A stretch of 64,000 nucleotides of DNA from NCBI RefSeq assembly GCF_000321225.1, contig NW_004450478.1, positions 3,708,517 to 3,772,516 on the forward strand, read 5' to 3'. The notes beneath the pieces are model-generated. The model saw only the letters and a program-made list of their open reading frames with translations, was not told the origin of the DNA and made no database searches. Position 1 is the stretch's first letter; the number at the start of each line of letters is the position of its first letter. The translations under genes and the position numbers were made by a program. The DNA comes from Odobenus rosmarus divergens (Eukaryota > Chordata > Mammalia > Carnivora > Odobenidae). Of the stretch, positions 10,606-22,475 are shown piece by piece.

Positions 10606-10964
10606 TTTATGCCCAAATTATATTTTTAGGAGATTGTTGCCATTTCTGAAAATTAAGATAGACCTTTTCAGATATCAACGGATTACAATATGAAACAGGA
10701 AACCAACGACCAGGTTTAAAAAGAACACCTTCTTTCTTTTGCCTATTGTTTCTCATTGACTTTAATTTTCATTATTATATTTTAAAACTACATTAGTCAC
10801 TAGGAGCTACACATTCCTCTATCCACTGAACCTCACTGCTTTCATGAGCAGTAAGGCCATACAAAGTTTTGGCAAATCTTTGTAAGAAGTATCTTTTAAA
10901 TAAAATAAGATAGTAGTTTTTCACGGGAAGCCTATCCTTAGTAGTAAAGGAAAGAACAAGCTAA

Positions 10965-11140
10965 TTCCAGTTCAAGCATTAGCAAGTTGTTGACTTTGGG
11001 TTAGTCACTTCCCTTCTCTGACTTTGTTTTTCCAACTATGAAAGGCCAATTTTTGAGAAGACTAGAGAAAGTAAACACAAGTCAGCTAGTGCAGTGCTTG
11101 TCATAGAATGGTAGGCACTTCGATAAAGATCATTATTTAT
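10965..11140 (+). mobile_element. MIR SINE fragment
   Basis: 'tgactttgggttagtcacttcccttctctgactttg' -type core, then 'gtgcagtgcttgtcatagaatggtaggca', the forward MIR order. Confidence 0.7.
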
Positions 11141-11687
11141 TTGAAGGCTTTATAGACATTCCAGAGTTTTCCGTCTAGTAGATGATTTAGAGTTTACATT
11201 TCAAATCTAAAACTGGCTTTAAAAATTTCATTTTGAGGAATATAATATTCAGGAAGATGTATTTATAATTATTCTTTACTTAAAAAGGATAAGTAGGTTT
11301 AATTTGATTGAAAACAAATTTACCTAATTCTGGCACGATGCGTTATTATGCCGATGCACAAATATTATCAAAATAAAATTAATACCTCTAGGGGTTTCTG
11401 TCTTATGCCTGATGTGCCATATTTCTAAGTAGACTCCACAAAATTTTAACACATTGTGTTAATACAATTTTGTTCATGTACTTGGTTCCCAATTATTTCA
11501 TTATAGCACACTTTTAATAACAAATGTCAGAGTAGGAGGTAGCACATACAATTTTTACTAAAATATATTTCTTCCCCCACACCAACTTGCTAATCCTAAA
11601 TAATACATATAGGGACAAGGATGGGCTTGGGTTAACATACAATTATGTAACTTTTGGAGAACAAATCATTATGGATTATTTCATTTT
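11141..11687. other. Unassigned AT-rich intergenic sequence
   Basis: No recognisable gene or repeat seen on either strand. The same holds for 10606-10964. Confidence 0.4.
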
Positions 11688-11708
11688 CCTCTCATAGGTT
11701 TTATTATT

Positions 11709-11907
11709 ATTTTTTATTTTTTTAAAGATTTTATTTATTTATTTGACAGAGACATAGCGAGAGAGGGAACACAAGCAGGAGGAGTGGGAGAGGGAGAAGC
11801 AGGCTTCCCGCCAAGCAGGGAGCCCGATGCGGGGCTTGATCCCAGGACCCCGGGATCATGACCTGAGCCAAAGGCAGACGCTTAACGACTGAGCCACCCA
11901 GGCGCCC
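11709..11907 (-). mobile_element. Can-SINE
   Basis: Reverse-oriented full-length copy: T-rich tail first, then 'acacaagcaggaggagtggg' and the head complement 'tgagccacccaggcgcccc'. The duplications 'cctctcataggtttta' and 'cctcttataggtttta' (one mismatch) flank it. Confidence 0.95.
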
Positions 11908-12209
11908 CCCTCTTATAGGTTTTAACTGAAGATCAGAGGTAAAAGAGATTTCTGGGATTAATCATTTTATGAAAGTAGAAACAATCATGAAGATTATAAT
12001 ATGTAGTATACAAATATTTTTGAGAGTTGAGCAGACAAAAGTAGACTTTTTGTATCATATAGAAAACTTTAATCCTTGAATAGTGAAAGCCGATTTCAGT
12101 GACTAATAATTTTAGTGACGTCTTGTTCCCCGATGATGTTGAGAACTACCCTTGCTGAAACTGTCAATCACTGCCTTATAACTCTTCATAAATAAGAACT
12201 TCCATTTGC

Positions 12210-12395
12210 TACTCATCATTTAATTATATGCTTTACATACAACTTCCCATTTAATTTTTATTTTTCAGATGAAGAAACTGCGCCTTCAATTAAGTGAGTC
12301 CCCAAGGTCACATAGGTCCATCTATAAAGAAGGCCCCGATGGCTTTGACTTCCCAGCCTGTGCATCCGCCATTACAACCTATTGCCCTCCCATAA
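12210..12395 (-). mobile_element. MIR SINE fragment
   Basis: Reversed MIR: 'tgctttacatacaacttcc', 'ttttcagatgaagaaactg', 'ccccaaggtcacataggt', 'acttcccagcctgtgc'. Confidence 0.7.
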
Positions 12396-13075
12396 GGTTA
12401 TGAGATCAAATAACATGGCACATAGAACATAGAACTACTTCGGATTTCTTCTTTTTACTCCACAGCAGCATCTGACCACAAGGGTCTGCCAACTACTGAG
12501 AACTTTTCTGTGTGCTAGACCCAGGCTGCAGGTGACCAAGGGGCATTTAATTTCACATATACTTTCAATATGTAACTTTCATGGTTTAAAGGAGAAACTG
12601 GCCTTCAAAGAAAGAGGAAGTCTGGATGTCAGGCACACAGTGACAAACTTTCCATTTACAGCAGCAGAGGGTAGTAATAACAGTGTCAATCCCAAGGCTT
12701 TTTCAACAATACCGCCTCTGTCCTTGAAGCCTTTTGGTTTCAGCAAACAGAAATGATAACTGGTCACATGCTAGCCCATTATGTCACCAGAAGAAAATCA
12801 GTCCGCTTAACTTTCAGATGAAACATGGGGGATTTAGATGCTAAAAACAGAATATAAATAATTGCTGGTTTGTGGTTACTTTAGAATCTTTATGTCTTGG
12901 AGAGATTTTTTTTTTTTTAACTTGCTTACTTATAAAACTGATTTAAAAGCAATTTTTCTTCCTTCAAGTAACAAATTTAATTTGATGGGCATTTTGGCAG
13001 TGAGGGAAATGGTGGGTGGGAAAGTAAGCGATTTTATCTTCCCTGTGATTGTTTTGTGTATTCTTAGTAGATAAG
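12396..13075. other. Unassigned intergenic sequence
   Basis: Overlapping 62-74 codon frames on both strands at 12532-12767 show no known family. No repeat recognised. Confidence 0.4.
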
Positions 13076-13089
13076 CTGAATAATTCTTT

Positions 13090-13293
13090 TTTTTTCAAAG
13101 ATCTTATTTTTTATTTATTTGACAGAGAGACAGAGAGAGAGCAAGAACGAGCACAAGCAGGGGGAGCGGCAGCCAGAGGGAGAGGGAGAAGCAGGCTTCC
13201 CGCGGAGCAGGGAGCCTTACGTGGGACTCGAACTCTGAGATCATGACCTGAGCCCAAGGCAGCCGCTTAACCAACTGAGCCACAGAGGCACCC
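13090..13293 (-). mobile_element. Can-SINE
   Basis: Reverse copy from a T-rich tail ('atttatttgacagagaga') to 'ctgagccacagaggcaccc'. 'ctgaataattctttt' before and 'ctgaataatttttaaa' after are the target duplication. Confidence 0.92.
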
Positions 13294-13454
13294 CTGAATA
13301 ATTTTTAAATGTAGATTCTGATATACTAGTTGTGAAACAACATGGTATATGAGAGAGACCGAGAGACAGAGACAGAGAGAGAGGCAGAGAGATGGAAGGA
13401 GAGCGAGATGAAGAGAGCACCAGGGGTTTGCTCAAGTGCAAGAAGGTGTGGGAC

Positions 13455-13880
13455 AAGGTAGGAGGGGGAGTTGAGGATGGAGAGGTAGACAGGAGTCAGA
13501 TATGAGGGTCTGCTGGGCTACGTTAATGAACTCCAAATTAATCCTTTAGGACTGAAAGGGTCAGATTTGTATTTTAAATCTGTGAAGATGAGGGGAGGAG
13601 ATGAGCCTGGAGGCAGGAAAACTAGTTAGAAGGCTGTTGCTATTTTCCAAAGCAAAGCCGATGAACTCTTGAACGAGGTAAGGATGAGGGAAGGAGATAG
13701 GAGGATAGAAATAGAAATCAAGATTGCTTGGGTGTGGGAGGGCTAGGAAAAACAAGGAACCTAATGTGACACCAGGTTTCTCGCTGGACGATGGCACCTA
13801 GTCCTGAGAAGGGAGCAGGGGCAGGGAGCAGGTGTGGGGGCTCGTTTGAGCACGTTGTATCTGAGGTGACTGTGGAGTAT
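13455..13880 (-). mobile_element. L2 LINE fragment (probable)
   Basis: 'ggaggcaggaaaactagtta', 'aaggctgttgctattttcca' and 'gatgaactcttgaacgaggt' match the reversed body of L2 as I know it ('ctattgcaatagtcca' type block). Diverged. Confidence 0.55.
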
Positions 13881-13959
13881 CCAGATAGTTTTCTGTTGTT
13901 TGCATTTTTGTTTTTAAGCCATACGATTTGGAAGCTCAAGGGAGAAAGTAGGGCTGTGT

Positions 13960-14330
13960 CATTAATAATGAAAAATAATAGTCAGAGAGATACAGTATGC
14001 CTAATAGTTTGAGAAGACAGTGTCTTCTCAGACAGAGTTGGTTCCTTCCAAGGGGCATAAGGGACAGGTCTGTTCCAGGCCTCTCTCCTTGGCTTCTGGG
14101 ATGGCCGTCCCCTCTCCATGTCTTCCATCTGTTCCTCGTATGTGTCCAGATTTCCTCTTTGTATATGGATACTAGTTGTATTGGATTAGAAGCCATTCTA
14201 ATGACCTCATTTTAACTCGATTACCTCTGTAAAGATCTTGTCTACAAGTCACATTCTGAGGTACTGGGGGTAGAACTTCAATATATGAATTTTGAAGGGA
14301 CATAATTTGGCCCATAACAATATCAATACC
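13960..14330 (-). mobile_element. MaLR-type LTR fragment
   Basis: The part from 14100 reads like a reversed MaLR LTR: 'aatgacctcattttaact', 'attacctctgtaaagatc', 'cattctgaggtactggggg', 'aacttcaatatatgaattttg' and 'ggcccataacaa'. A 21-bp palindrome at 14010-14030 is at its left edge. Left boundary uncertain. Confidence 0.65.
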
Positions 14331-14506
14331 CCAATGATGTTTACTTTAATTGTTAAAGACTTTGACTTTGAATCCAGTATGGAAATGTAGTACAAGTAAA
14401 GAAACATATTCTACCCCACCATTTTGTGGTATCAGCCAAAGGAAATCAATTTTCATTTTATATCCTCCCAGTCATCCCTTTCCAATTCATAAGATATTTA
14501 ATAAAG

Positions 14507-14710
14507 AGGGGTGCCTGGGTGGCTCAGTTAAGCATCTGCCTTCATTTTAGGTCATGGTCCTGGGGTCCTGGGATCAAGTCCCACGTTGGGTTCCCTGCTC
14601 AGTGGGGAGTCTGGTTCTCTCCCTCTCCCTTTGCCCCTCTCCCCCAATCAAGCTCTCTCTCTTGCTTGCTCTCTCTCTCTCAAGTAAATAAATAAAAGCT
14701 TTAAAAAAAA
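14507..14710 (+). mobile_element. Can-SINE
   Basis: Head 'ggggtgcctgggtggctcag', A tail at 14701-14710. 'gatatttaataaagagg' before and 'ggtatttaataaagaag' after are the target duplication. A second SINE follows after 22 bp. Confidence 0.93.
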
Positions 14711-14732
14711 GGTATTTAATAAAGAAGCTTTC

Positions 14733-14921
14733 GGCGCACCTGGGTGGTGCAGTTGGTTAAGCCTCAGACTCTTGGTCTTGGCTCAGGTCTGAGATCAAGA
14801 CCTGAGTCTGGGTCCATGCTCAGTGCAGAGTCTGCTTAAGACTCTCTCTCCCTCTGCCCCTCCCAGGCTGTGCTCTCTCTCTCTCAAAATGAATAAATAA
14901 ATCTTAAAAAAAAAAAAAAAA
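14733..14921 (+). mobile_element. Can-SINE (older, divergent subtype)
   Basis: Head 'ggcgcacctgggtggtgcag' with the 'agactcttggtcttggctcag' variant seen in older Can-SINEs. It ends in A16. It sits in tandem behind the copy ending at 14710. Confidence 0.92.
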
Positions 14922-14924
14922 GAA

Positions 14925-16995
14925 GAGGCTTTCTTCCGTCTCTTGCTAAGGAAAAAGATTTGCACTCACTTTAAAATTAAAAATCATGAGTTTACCTGCT
15001 CATTCAGCCAACTCTGTCCCTTTCAGTCAACATCGTTTAGGGAATGGGAAAGCCCTGACTCCCATGACCAACCTCTTGGGTATTAAGTGCAGTCACTCTC
15101 CCAGGTGCTGTGGAAAGGGAGGCAGGTTACAAAGAATCTCTGACCTCAAGATATTTATAATTTCATGCTATTATTCTCAATCCTTTTTGCATTATAGAGG
15201 CTTGGGAATCTGGTAAAAGCTAGAGCTTCTCTTCTTAGAGATATTTATATATGATGATAAGCCAAATTATGTATACAGCCGATTTTGTTGGGTTAGATCA
15301 AAATACTTTTATATAGAATGGTGCTTTTTCCATCCTTCTTTACATGTAAAATTAATCTCAGGCAACATTAAAAAAATAGGAAGCAGGAAAGAAAGAAATC
15401 CAATGAATGCAAATAAAGTTAAACCATAAACTTTATCTTTGCTAAAAAATAAATTTCACTGAAAAGGCATCTCTCCCTTGGCTTGATGAGAAGCTGAAAT
15501 TACTGAGTGGTCTCTGGCATACAACATATACACTTTCCCGTACACTTTCTGTTTTGATGGCAGTACATGCTAAAAAGCTGGGCTCACAACAGCATGTGGT
15601 GGCAAACAGAATCAATTCATGACAGATGACACATGGGCTTACGACAAGAGAACACCAAGGTATTTCAAGATGATCTGATGTGGATAGTGGTTTTATGTTG
15701 TTTAATTTCTGTTGGTTTCACATCACTGAGTTTCATCTTCAGCAAGGGGATGCTGTTGATGTCAACAAAGGGAGGATTAAGAATTCATCTTTCAATTTTC
15801 AGGTTGTCTTATCAGAAGTACTTTAAAGAGTTGTGGAGTTTCAAGTTGTCTGCATATTTCTGTATCACAGATTTGTAAAAGAGAAGTTCACATTCTGCTT
15901 TCGTTTCATGAGAAAACATTTTGAAAGTGCAATGATTCAAGGCGCCGGCATAAACAAAGTTGGCACCTTGCTGTAGATAGCAGAACCAAAGAAAGCAATG
16001 GGTATAGAGCTTGCTGCATAAAGACAGGTCCTCTAAGCTGTGTTACCAAGCCCCACAGGTGTTCTGTCTATTCACAAAGTGCCCAATGAATTGTTTTTGC
16101 TGAATAAACTTTTCAGCATTTCAAAGATATCAATGGATTTGAAATTTCTGAAAGGACTTACTAAATAGGAATTTATTTTTGAAGGCGTCAGCTGGCTGCA
16201 TAAAGAAGCTTCCAATTCCTCCATCGTATGCTTCAAAAATACTATTTTTAAAAAGTCAACCATCATGGAATAATTTCAGTTTTTGGAGGCACTGCTTTAA
16301 CCTGTCCCTTCTGCCCCAAACCACACACTAACTTGACCATTTCTGGAGTACCCAGGTTTTACCACTTTGTTGCTATAAGAGTAGGCTGATTCATCTCAGG
16401 GCAGAGTAAATTTTGGTAAAGTCTTGCCTTTTCAACTCTAGTTTTCTTTTCTTAGAAAAGAGCTACACTACTAAATTTTTGGAATAAAAATTATGAGATA
16501 CTTCTTCAGCATTTTTGGCTTCATGCTTCTTTCACCGACAAGTATGTGTCATGCAAAAAGGACTAGGGCTTTGGTGTTCTATCACACACAGTGGGAACCA
16601 AAGCCAAAAGCTATTTGACATCTCTTCCTTATTATTTTCTTTGCCATTTTCTAACTTAAGCCAATCCTGAAGTAAACAAAGACAGATGCTCATCATCATG
16701 ATGGCAGGACACATATTTTTTTTTTGTTCCTAGCAGTAGAAAGCTGTTCTGACATATGACAACACTGATGAGTCTACAGTGTCTGTCTATAGGGGCAGCC
16801 ACAATTGACACTGAAATACTGTATTCACCAAGATAGTTTGGAAAAATCACATAAAAAATTACTGGTGTGTACGTGTGTGTGCATTTCTGTCCCTGTGTAT
16901 GTTCACACACATATCCAGAGCCTGATTCACGGACCGCCCTCTGATGCCCTCCCACAGACATCAGGGTAAGAGCACTGGGATGAATGAGTGGATAG
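14925..16995. other. Unassigned intergenic sequence, repeat-poor
   Basis: About 2 kb with no gene and no repeat that I recognise, apart from a short GT-rich stretch near 16865. Short frames up to 101 codons look random. Confidence 0.4.
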
Positions 16996-16999
16996 TGTC

Positions 17000-17225
17000 T
17001 TCAACAAAACCCAAACTTCAAGAAGGGTGTGAGCCTGATGGTGGGAGAGCCCCACTTTCCTGGTAGTCTTAGAAAAGTCCCGGATAACATCAGAGCTACA
17101 ACTTGAAGACTGAGTAGAATAGAAGATCTTTAGGTTGAAAGGAGGACAAAGGCATTCCAGACAGAAACAGAAAAGGGAGATGCCATAACCAGGGAACTTT
17201 GGTATGGTGTGGGAACGGTTCTAAG
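17000..17225 (-). mobile_element. L2 LINE fragment (probable)
   Basis: 'acttgaagactgagtagaa', 'aggcattccagacagaaaca' and 'gggagatgccataa' resemble the reversed L2 body ('ggcattccaggcagaggga' block). Confidence 0.55.
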
Positions 17226-17274
17226 AAGCTAAGAGTTATGTTGGAAATGTTTAGCTATCAAGACAGAGAAAACT

Positions 17275-17370
17275 ACGTAGGCTTGAGTTTTAACTCTGCT
17301 ATTTTTCTGTGTGACCCTGGATAAGTTTTGTAAACTCCTTTTACCTCCATTTCCTCATTTTTAATATGGG
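17275..17370 (+). mobile_element. MIR SINE fragment
   Basis: 'ctgtgtgaccctggataag', 'cctccatttcctcattttta' and 'atggggac' give the forward MIR core. Confidence 0.7.
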
Positions 17371-17499
17371 GACGGCAGCTGAAAGTCAGCTTGGGTCGGG
17401 ATCTTGTATTTGTCCAAATAGGATTTCTTTAACCCTTCCTTGCCCCACCAAGTACATGAACACCCTAGGAAAATGGATACAGCCACCCTCCCCTTCATT

Positions 17500-17995
17500 T
17501 AGGGTAAATAACAACAGCAATAATAGTATTGATAATTCTAATAGCTTCAGTGGAATAAGCCTATACTCTGTGCAAGTGTTGTATTAAGTGTTTTGCATGT
17601 ATCATCGGGTTTCACTTCATAACACTTGAGGTAGAAGCTGTCCTTGTGTCCATGATGAGAAAACAGGTTTGTTTATTTAGTTAGTTATTTTTAAAGGTTT
17701 TATTTATTTATTTCACAGAGAGAGAGAGTGCGCACACAAGCAGGCAGAGCGGTAGGCAGAGAGCAAGATGGAAGCAGGCTCCCCACTGAGCAGGGAGCCC
17801 GATGCGGGGCTCGATCCCAGGACCCTGAGATCATGACCTGAGCTGAAGGCAGACACTTAATGGACTGAGCCACCCAGGCACCTAAGGAAACAGATTTAGA
17901 TAGGTTAAGAGACACAGCCAAAATTTATCAGAGGGCTGCCATAGAGCCAGCCCTCTAAATCAGGCTCTTTCCTCTACCTCCTCTGTTTTAAATTT
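17500..17995 (-). mobile_element. MIR SINE fragment split by a Can-SINE
   Basis: Left half: 'ctctgtgcaagtgttgtattaagtg', 'catgatgagaaaaca'. Right half: 'taggttaagagacacagcc', 'ccagccctctaaatcaggctc'. The two halves are continuous when the SINE at 17684-17883 is removed, in the reversed MIR order. Confidence 0.7.
17684..17883 (-). mobile_element. Can-SINE nested in MIR
   Basis: Reverse copy, T-rich tail to 'ctgagccacccaggcacct'. Flanked by 'gaaaacag' and 'ggaaacag', consistent with a short target duplication. Confidence 0.92.
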
Positions 17996-18288
17996 CCTCC
18001 TATAGCAAGTCTTCATCAATTGTATTCAGTGATCACCATGCCTGGATTCACCTTCTCTGGTCAGCCCCTCAGGCTGATGTTTCCTTTGGATGGTCTGCTC
18101 ACGTTTGATTGACTTCTTTGCATGAGGCTGCTTCTCAGACCATCCTGGCCACACACACTTGTGTGTGCAAGTGACACATGCCGCCACTTGACCTGGATTT
18201 AAAGGACACTGTGCATCCGCCAGGGTCCAGGACTGCAGGTCCTTATATGTCTGGGAGAAGGAATTCCATGCACTATTGATCGATTGTC
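17996..18288. other. Unassigned intergenic sequence
   Basis: No gene or repeat recognised. The same applies to 18487-18905. Confidence 0.4.
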
Positions 18289-18302
18289 AATACTTTCTCC
18301 CA

Positions 18303-18436
18303 GGGGTGCCTGGGTGGCTCAGTCAGTTAAGTGTCTGCCTTTAGCTCAGGTCATGATCCTGGGGTCCTGGGATCGAGCCCCACGTCGGGCTCCCTGCTCA
18401 GGGGAGAGGCTGCTTCCCCTCATGCTCTCTCTCAAA

Positions 18437-18474
<38 letters not shown>
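18303..18474 (+). mobile_element. Can-SINE with shortened middle and long (AAAT)n tail
   Basis: Head 'gggtgcctgggtggctcag'. The pyrimidine middle is short and the tail is about 12 AAAT units. Exact 12-bp duplication 'aatactttctcc' at 18289-18300 and 18475-18486. Confidence 0.95.
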
Positions 18475-18475
<1 letters not shown>

Positions 18476-18907
18476 ATACTTTCTCCTGGAATATGCTAGA
18501 AATGAGTGCCCCTGAGTGACATAAAATGGTAAGCAGAAGCTGTGACTGCCCTGAGTCTCACTTATATGTTCAGAAAACTGAGCATGGGGAAGACAGAGAA
18601 AAAGGGGAAGAAAAGGGAACACTAAAAAATAAAACAGATTTTCTAAAAAGGTGCTCATGGAGTGGAGGCTAGGTGCTTCTCTGGGGTCTGTACAAAACAC
18701 ATGCTGAGTTTCTTTTCATTTCTTCTAAGGAATTTTGTCGGATTATAATCAACCATGGAGCTTGTTCTGCCTGAGGGAAATGACTCCAGCTGGATCTAGC
18801 TTGATTTAACGGTTTATATTTCTGAATTTCCTCCCTCATATCTTCCTCTGTCAAATGAGATTATCCACCCAACTCAAGGTTATAGGAAGAAAGTATCTTA
18901 GTTGATA

Positions 18908-19252
18908 TTTAGTCTGTTTGGGCTGCTATAACAAAATTCCACAGACTGGGTAGCTTATAAACAACAGAATTTATTGCCCACAGCTCTGGGGGCTGGGAAG
19001 TCCAAGATCAATGCACCAGCATGGTCATGTTTTGGTGAGGGCCTCTTCCTGACTCACACCGGGCACCTTCTCACTGTCTTCACATGGTGGAAGGGATCTC
19101 TCTGGAGCCTCTTTTGTAAGAACACAAATTTCATTCATGAGGGCTCCACCTTCATGACCTAAGCAACTCCCACACCTAACTCCATCATCTGTGGGAATTA
19201 GGATTTCTTCATCTGAATTCGAGGGGGACACAAACATTCAAACCATGGCAGT
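18908..19252 (-). mobile_element. MaLR LTR (MLT1/MST-like)
   Basis: Near-complete reversed LTR: 'tagtctgtttgggctgctat', 'cacagactgggtagcttata', 'gctgggaagtccaagatca', 'cacatggtggaaggga', 'tcatgagggctccacc', ending 'aaccatggca'. Diverged, no internal part. Confidence 0.85.
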
Positions 19253-19254
19253 TA

Positions 19255-20055
19255 GTTTCCGCCATTTTTGTTTATTTGGGTTGATTCTGGGAAGTAATAA
19301 AGAGTAATAAGGAATAGAAGCAGAAGATTAATCTTGGGGCTTGCCAAGTTCAACTTCCTGACCACCCCACCACTCTCAAGATTTGGGCTAAGGGTGCCGT
19401 CACCCAAAGCCCCATAAACCACCCCGATTCCTTTCTGATTCCAATTTGAAAACAGTGTCTCATGCTCTCTGTCACAGTGGATGTAATCTTTCCTCCTGCT
19501 TAAGACAGTCTATTGCAAGTCACCCAGATGGACCTTCTGGGTAGCATCACCTGCTTTTCTTAGTGTCCCTCACCCACATTTTGACTAGACAATATATTTT
19601 GAGCTGGATTGTATATCACAGGTATATTTACAGATATAAATTAGCAAGTGATTTCTTTCAACCAAATAACCTAAGAGAAACTTTTGTCTGAAATCTCATC
19701 GATTATTTCTTCATACTTTAAAAAATATTCATACACAGTCTTGCATATATTAACTGTTGGGTCTCCTCCGTGAAAGCCTCTAAATGAGAAAGTCAGAATA
19801 AAGAAAAATGCTACATTTATATTCAAAGCACTGTGGACACAAAGAGGAGCCCAGGACTAACAGCTCCTTGCATTATGGCTGCATTTGAAGTGACAGCTGA
19901 CCACACTGTAGTTTCATTTCAGTCCATTCCTACCTCGAGGAAATTGTTTCCAAAGCCCAGTCGTAAGAGCTTGTTCCGAGCTGCCATATTTACAATGAAA
20001 ATGTGCAGCCACGCTGTCAAGGCTGCTTCCTCTGCCTGAGACCAGGCAGGTTCTC
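19255..20055. other. Unassigned intergenic sequence
   Basis: No repeat family or gene identified. The 68-codon frame at 19833-20039 has no known domain. Confidence 0.4.
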
Positions 20056-20059
20056 AAAA

Positions 20060-20190
20060 CACTTCAGGAGCTTTTAACGAGTCCTCCCAAACCCCCTGTG
20101 AAGTAGAACATTTTTCATCTGCCTCCAAGCAGGAGGTAAAACATTTGCTTGACTTGCTTAAGGTCACAGAGAAAGAAAGAGGCAGAGAGA
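20060..20190 (-). mobile_element. MIR SINE fragment (short)
   Basis: 'ctgtgaagtagaacattttt' and 'cttgacttgcttaaggtcacagag' match the reversed MIR core. Partial and diverged. Confidence 0.5.
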
Positions 20191-20549
20191 GCCAGAGAGG
20201 ACAGAAAGAACTAAGCTGGATGTTGAAACCACCTGTATTATCCCGACAAAGTCAAGGAGGGGAGCACAGGCGGGATGTAGCAAGGCTGGAGGTATTTTTC
20301 ACGGTGTCATCACTGAAATTCAGGGGACAGGGATGCGCAAAGTATGCCATGTGCCTTTCCTTGGACTGAGAAGGCATCAGAGAATGGGGTGGGATGAGGA
20401 AGGGGCCGTGTGGGGATAGAGGAAGAAAGCAGGATCTGCCCAGGCAGGTTACGGGGCAGGTGGAGACATAGGGCTGAATGTAAAGTGATGGGGATGGGGG
20501 GCTGCCAAGTAGGAAAAAAAGTCAGGGAAAGGTTTGTTCTGTGTCTGGG

Positions 20550-21135
20550 GCTTCATTTATGCAGGTGACTGAGTGACTACATGGAGAGGTCAATACCAAT
20601 GAAAGAAAAAGTTATTGTTACTCACAGACTTGCTAGAAACAAGAGGCAGAGCTCAGCACACAGGAACAGCAGGTTTGTGTTAGGAAGCAGAGGCAGGAGT
20701 AGGTGAGGGTGGGGGAGCGCTTAGGTCATGGCCTTTGGAGTTTCTATGGAAAAGGCAAGGCAGGGAAGGGTAAATAGTTTGGGATTGGCTAGTTTGAATA
20801 CTTTTGGTAGGCTTGGGGCTATAGGGGTGGTCTCTATACCTCTATACCAGGCCTGGTACCTGGTGCTGGGAGGATAAAGACAGAGGAATATTGCCTCCTG
20901 GGGTGTACAGAGCTGATAGAGGAGGTAGGGCTCTGAACTGGTTCATGTGCTCATCAAATAGCATGCTCTTTGCTGTCTCTAAGAATTAGCTAGCCCCAGG
21001 AGGAGCAGTCTCTCCCCAGCCAGAAAGGTGTTTTAAGATGTCAAAAATGATAATATACAGAAAATTTTAAAAACATGATTAATATACCATTACCTTGGAT
21101 TTATCAGGCAGGAATTACTTAGTATTTACGGCAGG
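20550..21135 (-). mobile_element. Old LTR-like repeat (copy B), inverted relative to copy A
   Basis: The reverse complement follows copy A (4890-5960) over most of its length, without the 506-bp insertion seen there. Examples on the + strand are 'gtgtacagagc', 'aaatagcatgctctttgctg', 'attagctagccccaggagga' and 'ccttggatttatcaggcag'. Confidence 0.65.
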
Positions 21136-21525
21136 AATTTCTTCTCGAATATAAGAACATTAATAAATATCTTAGGTGACACACATGATTATCATGAGAA
21201 CAAAATAAGGTAATGGATAATAGATGAGAAAACACTCATGTTTTGACATAAGATGTCAGGGTCTTCCAGAGAGTCTCCCCCTCCACTCCATGCTGTCATC
21301 AGGAGGCTCTGCCTGAGACAAAGCAGCCCTTTGGTAGCCATCACACATGGCACCTGGAAAAGTGACCACCATGACCCACATCAATGCCATCCATCTTAAG
21401 ATGTGTTACAACAACTCACAAGTCCATTGGATAAAGATATATATCAAAATGGAGCAAAATGCGAAGAAAAGACAGAGACGTATGTCTAACTTCATCATTC
21501 TTGCCGCACAACTAGCTAGCATGGA
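21136..21525. other. Unassigned intergenic sequence
   Basis: No gene or repeat recognised. The frame at 21347-21598 runs into a MIR copy and is not convincing. Confidence 0.4.
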
Positions 21526-21529
21526 TTGT

Positions 21530-21720
21530 GAATCAGGTAAATGTGGGTTTAAGAACTGGGTGCACACTTCTGAGCCATGGACTCCGGGTAAATGTTAACT
21601 CCTCTCTAAGCCTCCTTCCTTGGTACAATCAGGAAATTGTGAGGAGGACGGCATGAGATAAAGCATGAAAGAATTTATGGCATAGAGGAAGTACTTCTTG
21701 ATTATAATAATAATATTAAT
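21530..21720 (+). mobile_element. MIR SINE fragment
   Basis: 'attgtgaatcaggtaaatgtgg', 'ttaactcctctctaagcctcc' and 'gaggacggcatgagataaagc' follow the forward MIR order. Confidence 0.6.
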
Positions 21721-22460
21721 AATAACAATAAGTAACTCATTAACTGACTTATTATAATTACTAGCGGTTATTCCTGAGTTTGTATTTAATTACTGCTTTA
21801 TCAGTGCTAATAATTTCCTCAAATTATATTTCCTGGGTGAAGTTTGTTATTACCATTTGATAAACATTGAATGCTTTATGATTAAAGATGTGTATTTCAG
21901 GATAAGTGGGAGACCTCAAAATTATCATTGACTGTGATAAGGGCAAGATTATACATTCTCCCTAAGCATCAGCTCCTAGAGGGTAGGAAGAGCTGCAAGC
22001 CATCCCCTAAATCTTGATGAGGACGTCAACCCCACTGGAAATCTGCTCAACTACATCCTAATCTCTGAGAAAAATATTCCATTGCAAGTATATTCTCAAT
22101 ATTAGATTTGTTTCTTTTTCAGAAATCATTTCTATCTTAATAGCTGATTAGTTGTCCCTCCAATGATCTAACAGCAATGACACTCTACAAAGTGGGTTCC
22201 TTATAGGTGTCCCACAGCCCATCCTCACAACACTGAGGGGCCTCTGAAGAGTAACATTTGAACAAGGAATGCCTTTGTTATTGGCCAGTGTACTTGTGAA
22301 GCCTAAGTTTTATTTTTCCATCAAACTCAAAAGAGGTTGCAGTAATACATATTCCCTAGAGAGATGAGATCAAAACAGAAAGTTCCAGTCTGTTGAACAT
22401 GTGAACTACTAAATTCTTCATTTTATAGTCAAAGCAGGCCATTGAATAAAATTCCTATTA
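21721..22460. other. Unassigned AT-rich intergenic sequence
   Basis: Starts with an AAT-rich stretch. No gene or repeat family seen. Confidence 0.4.
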
Positions 22461-22475
22461 AAAAGTGTAATGTTA

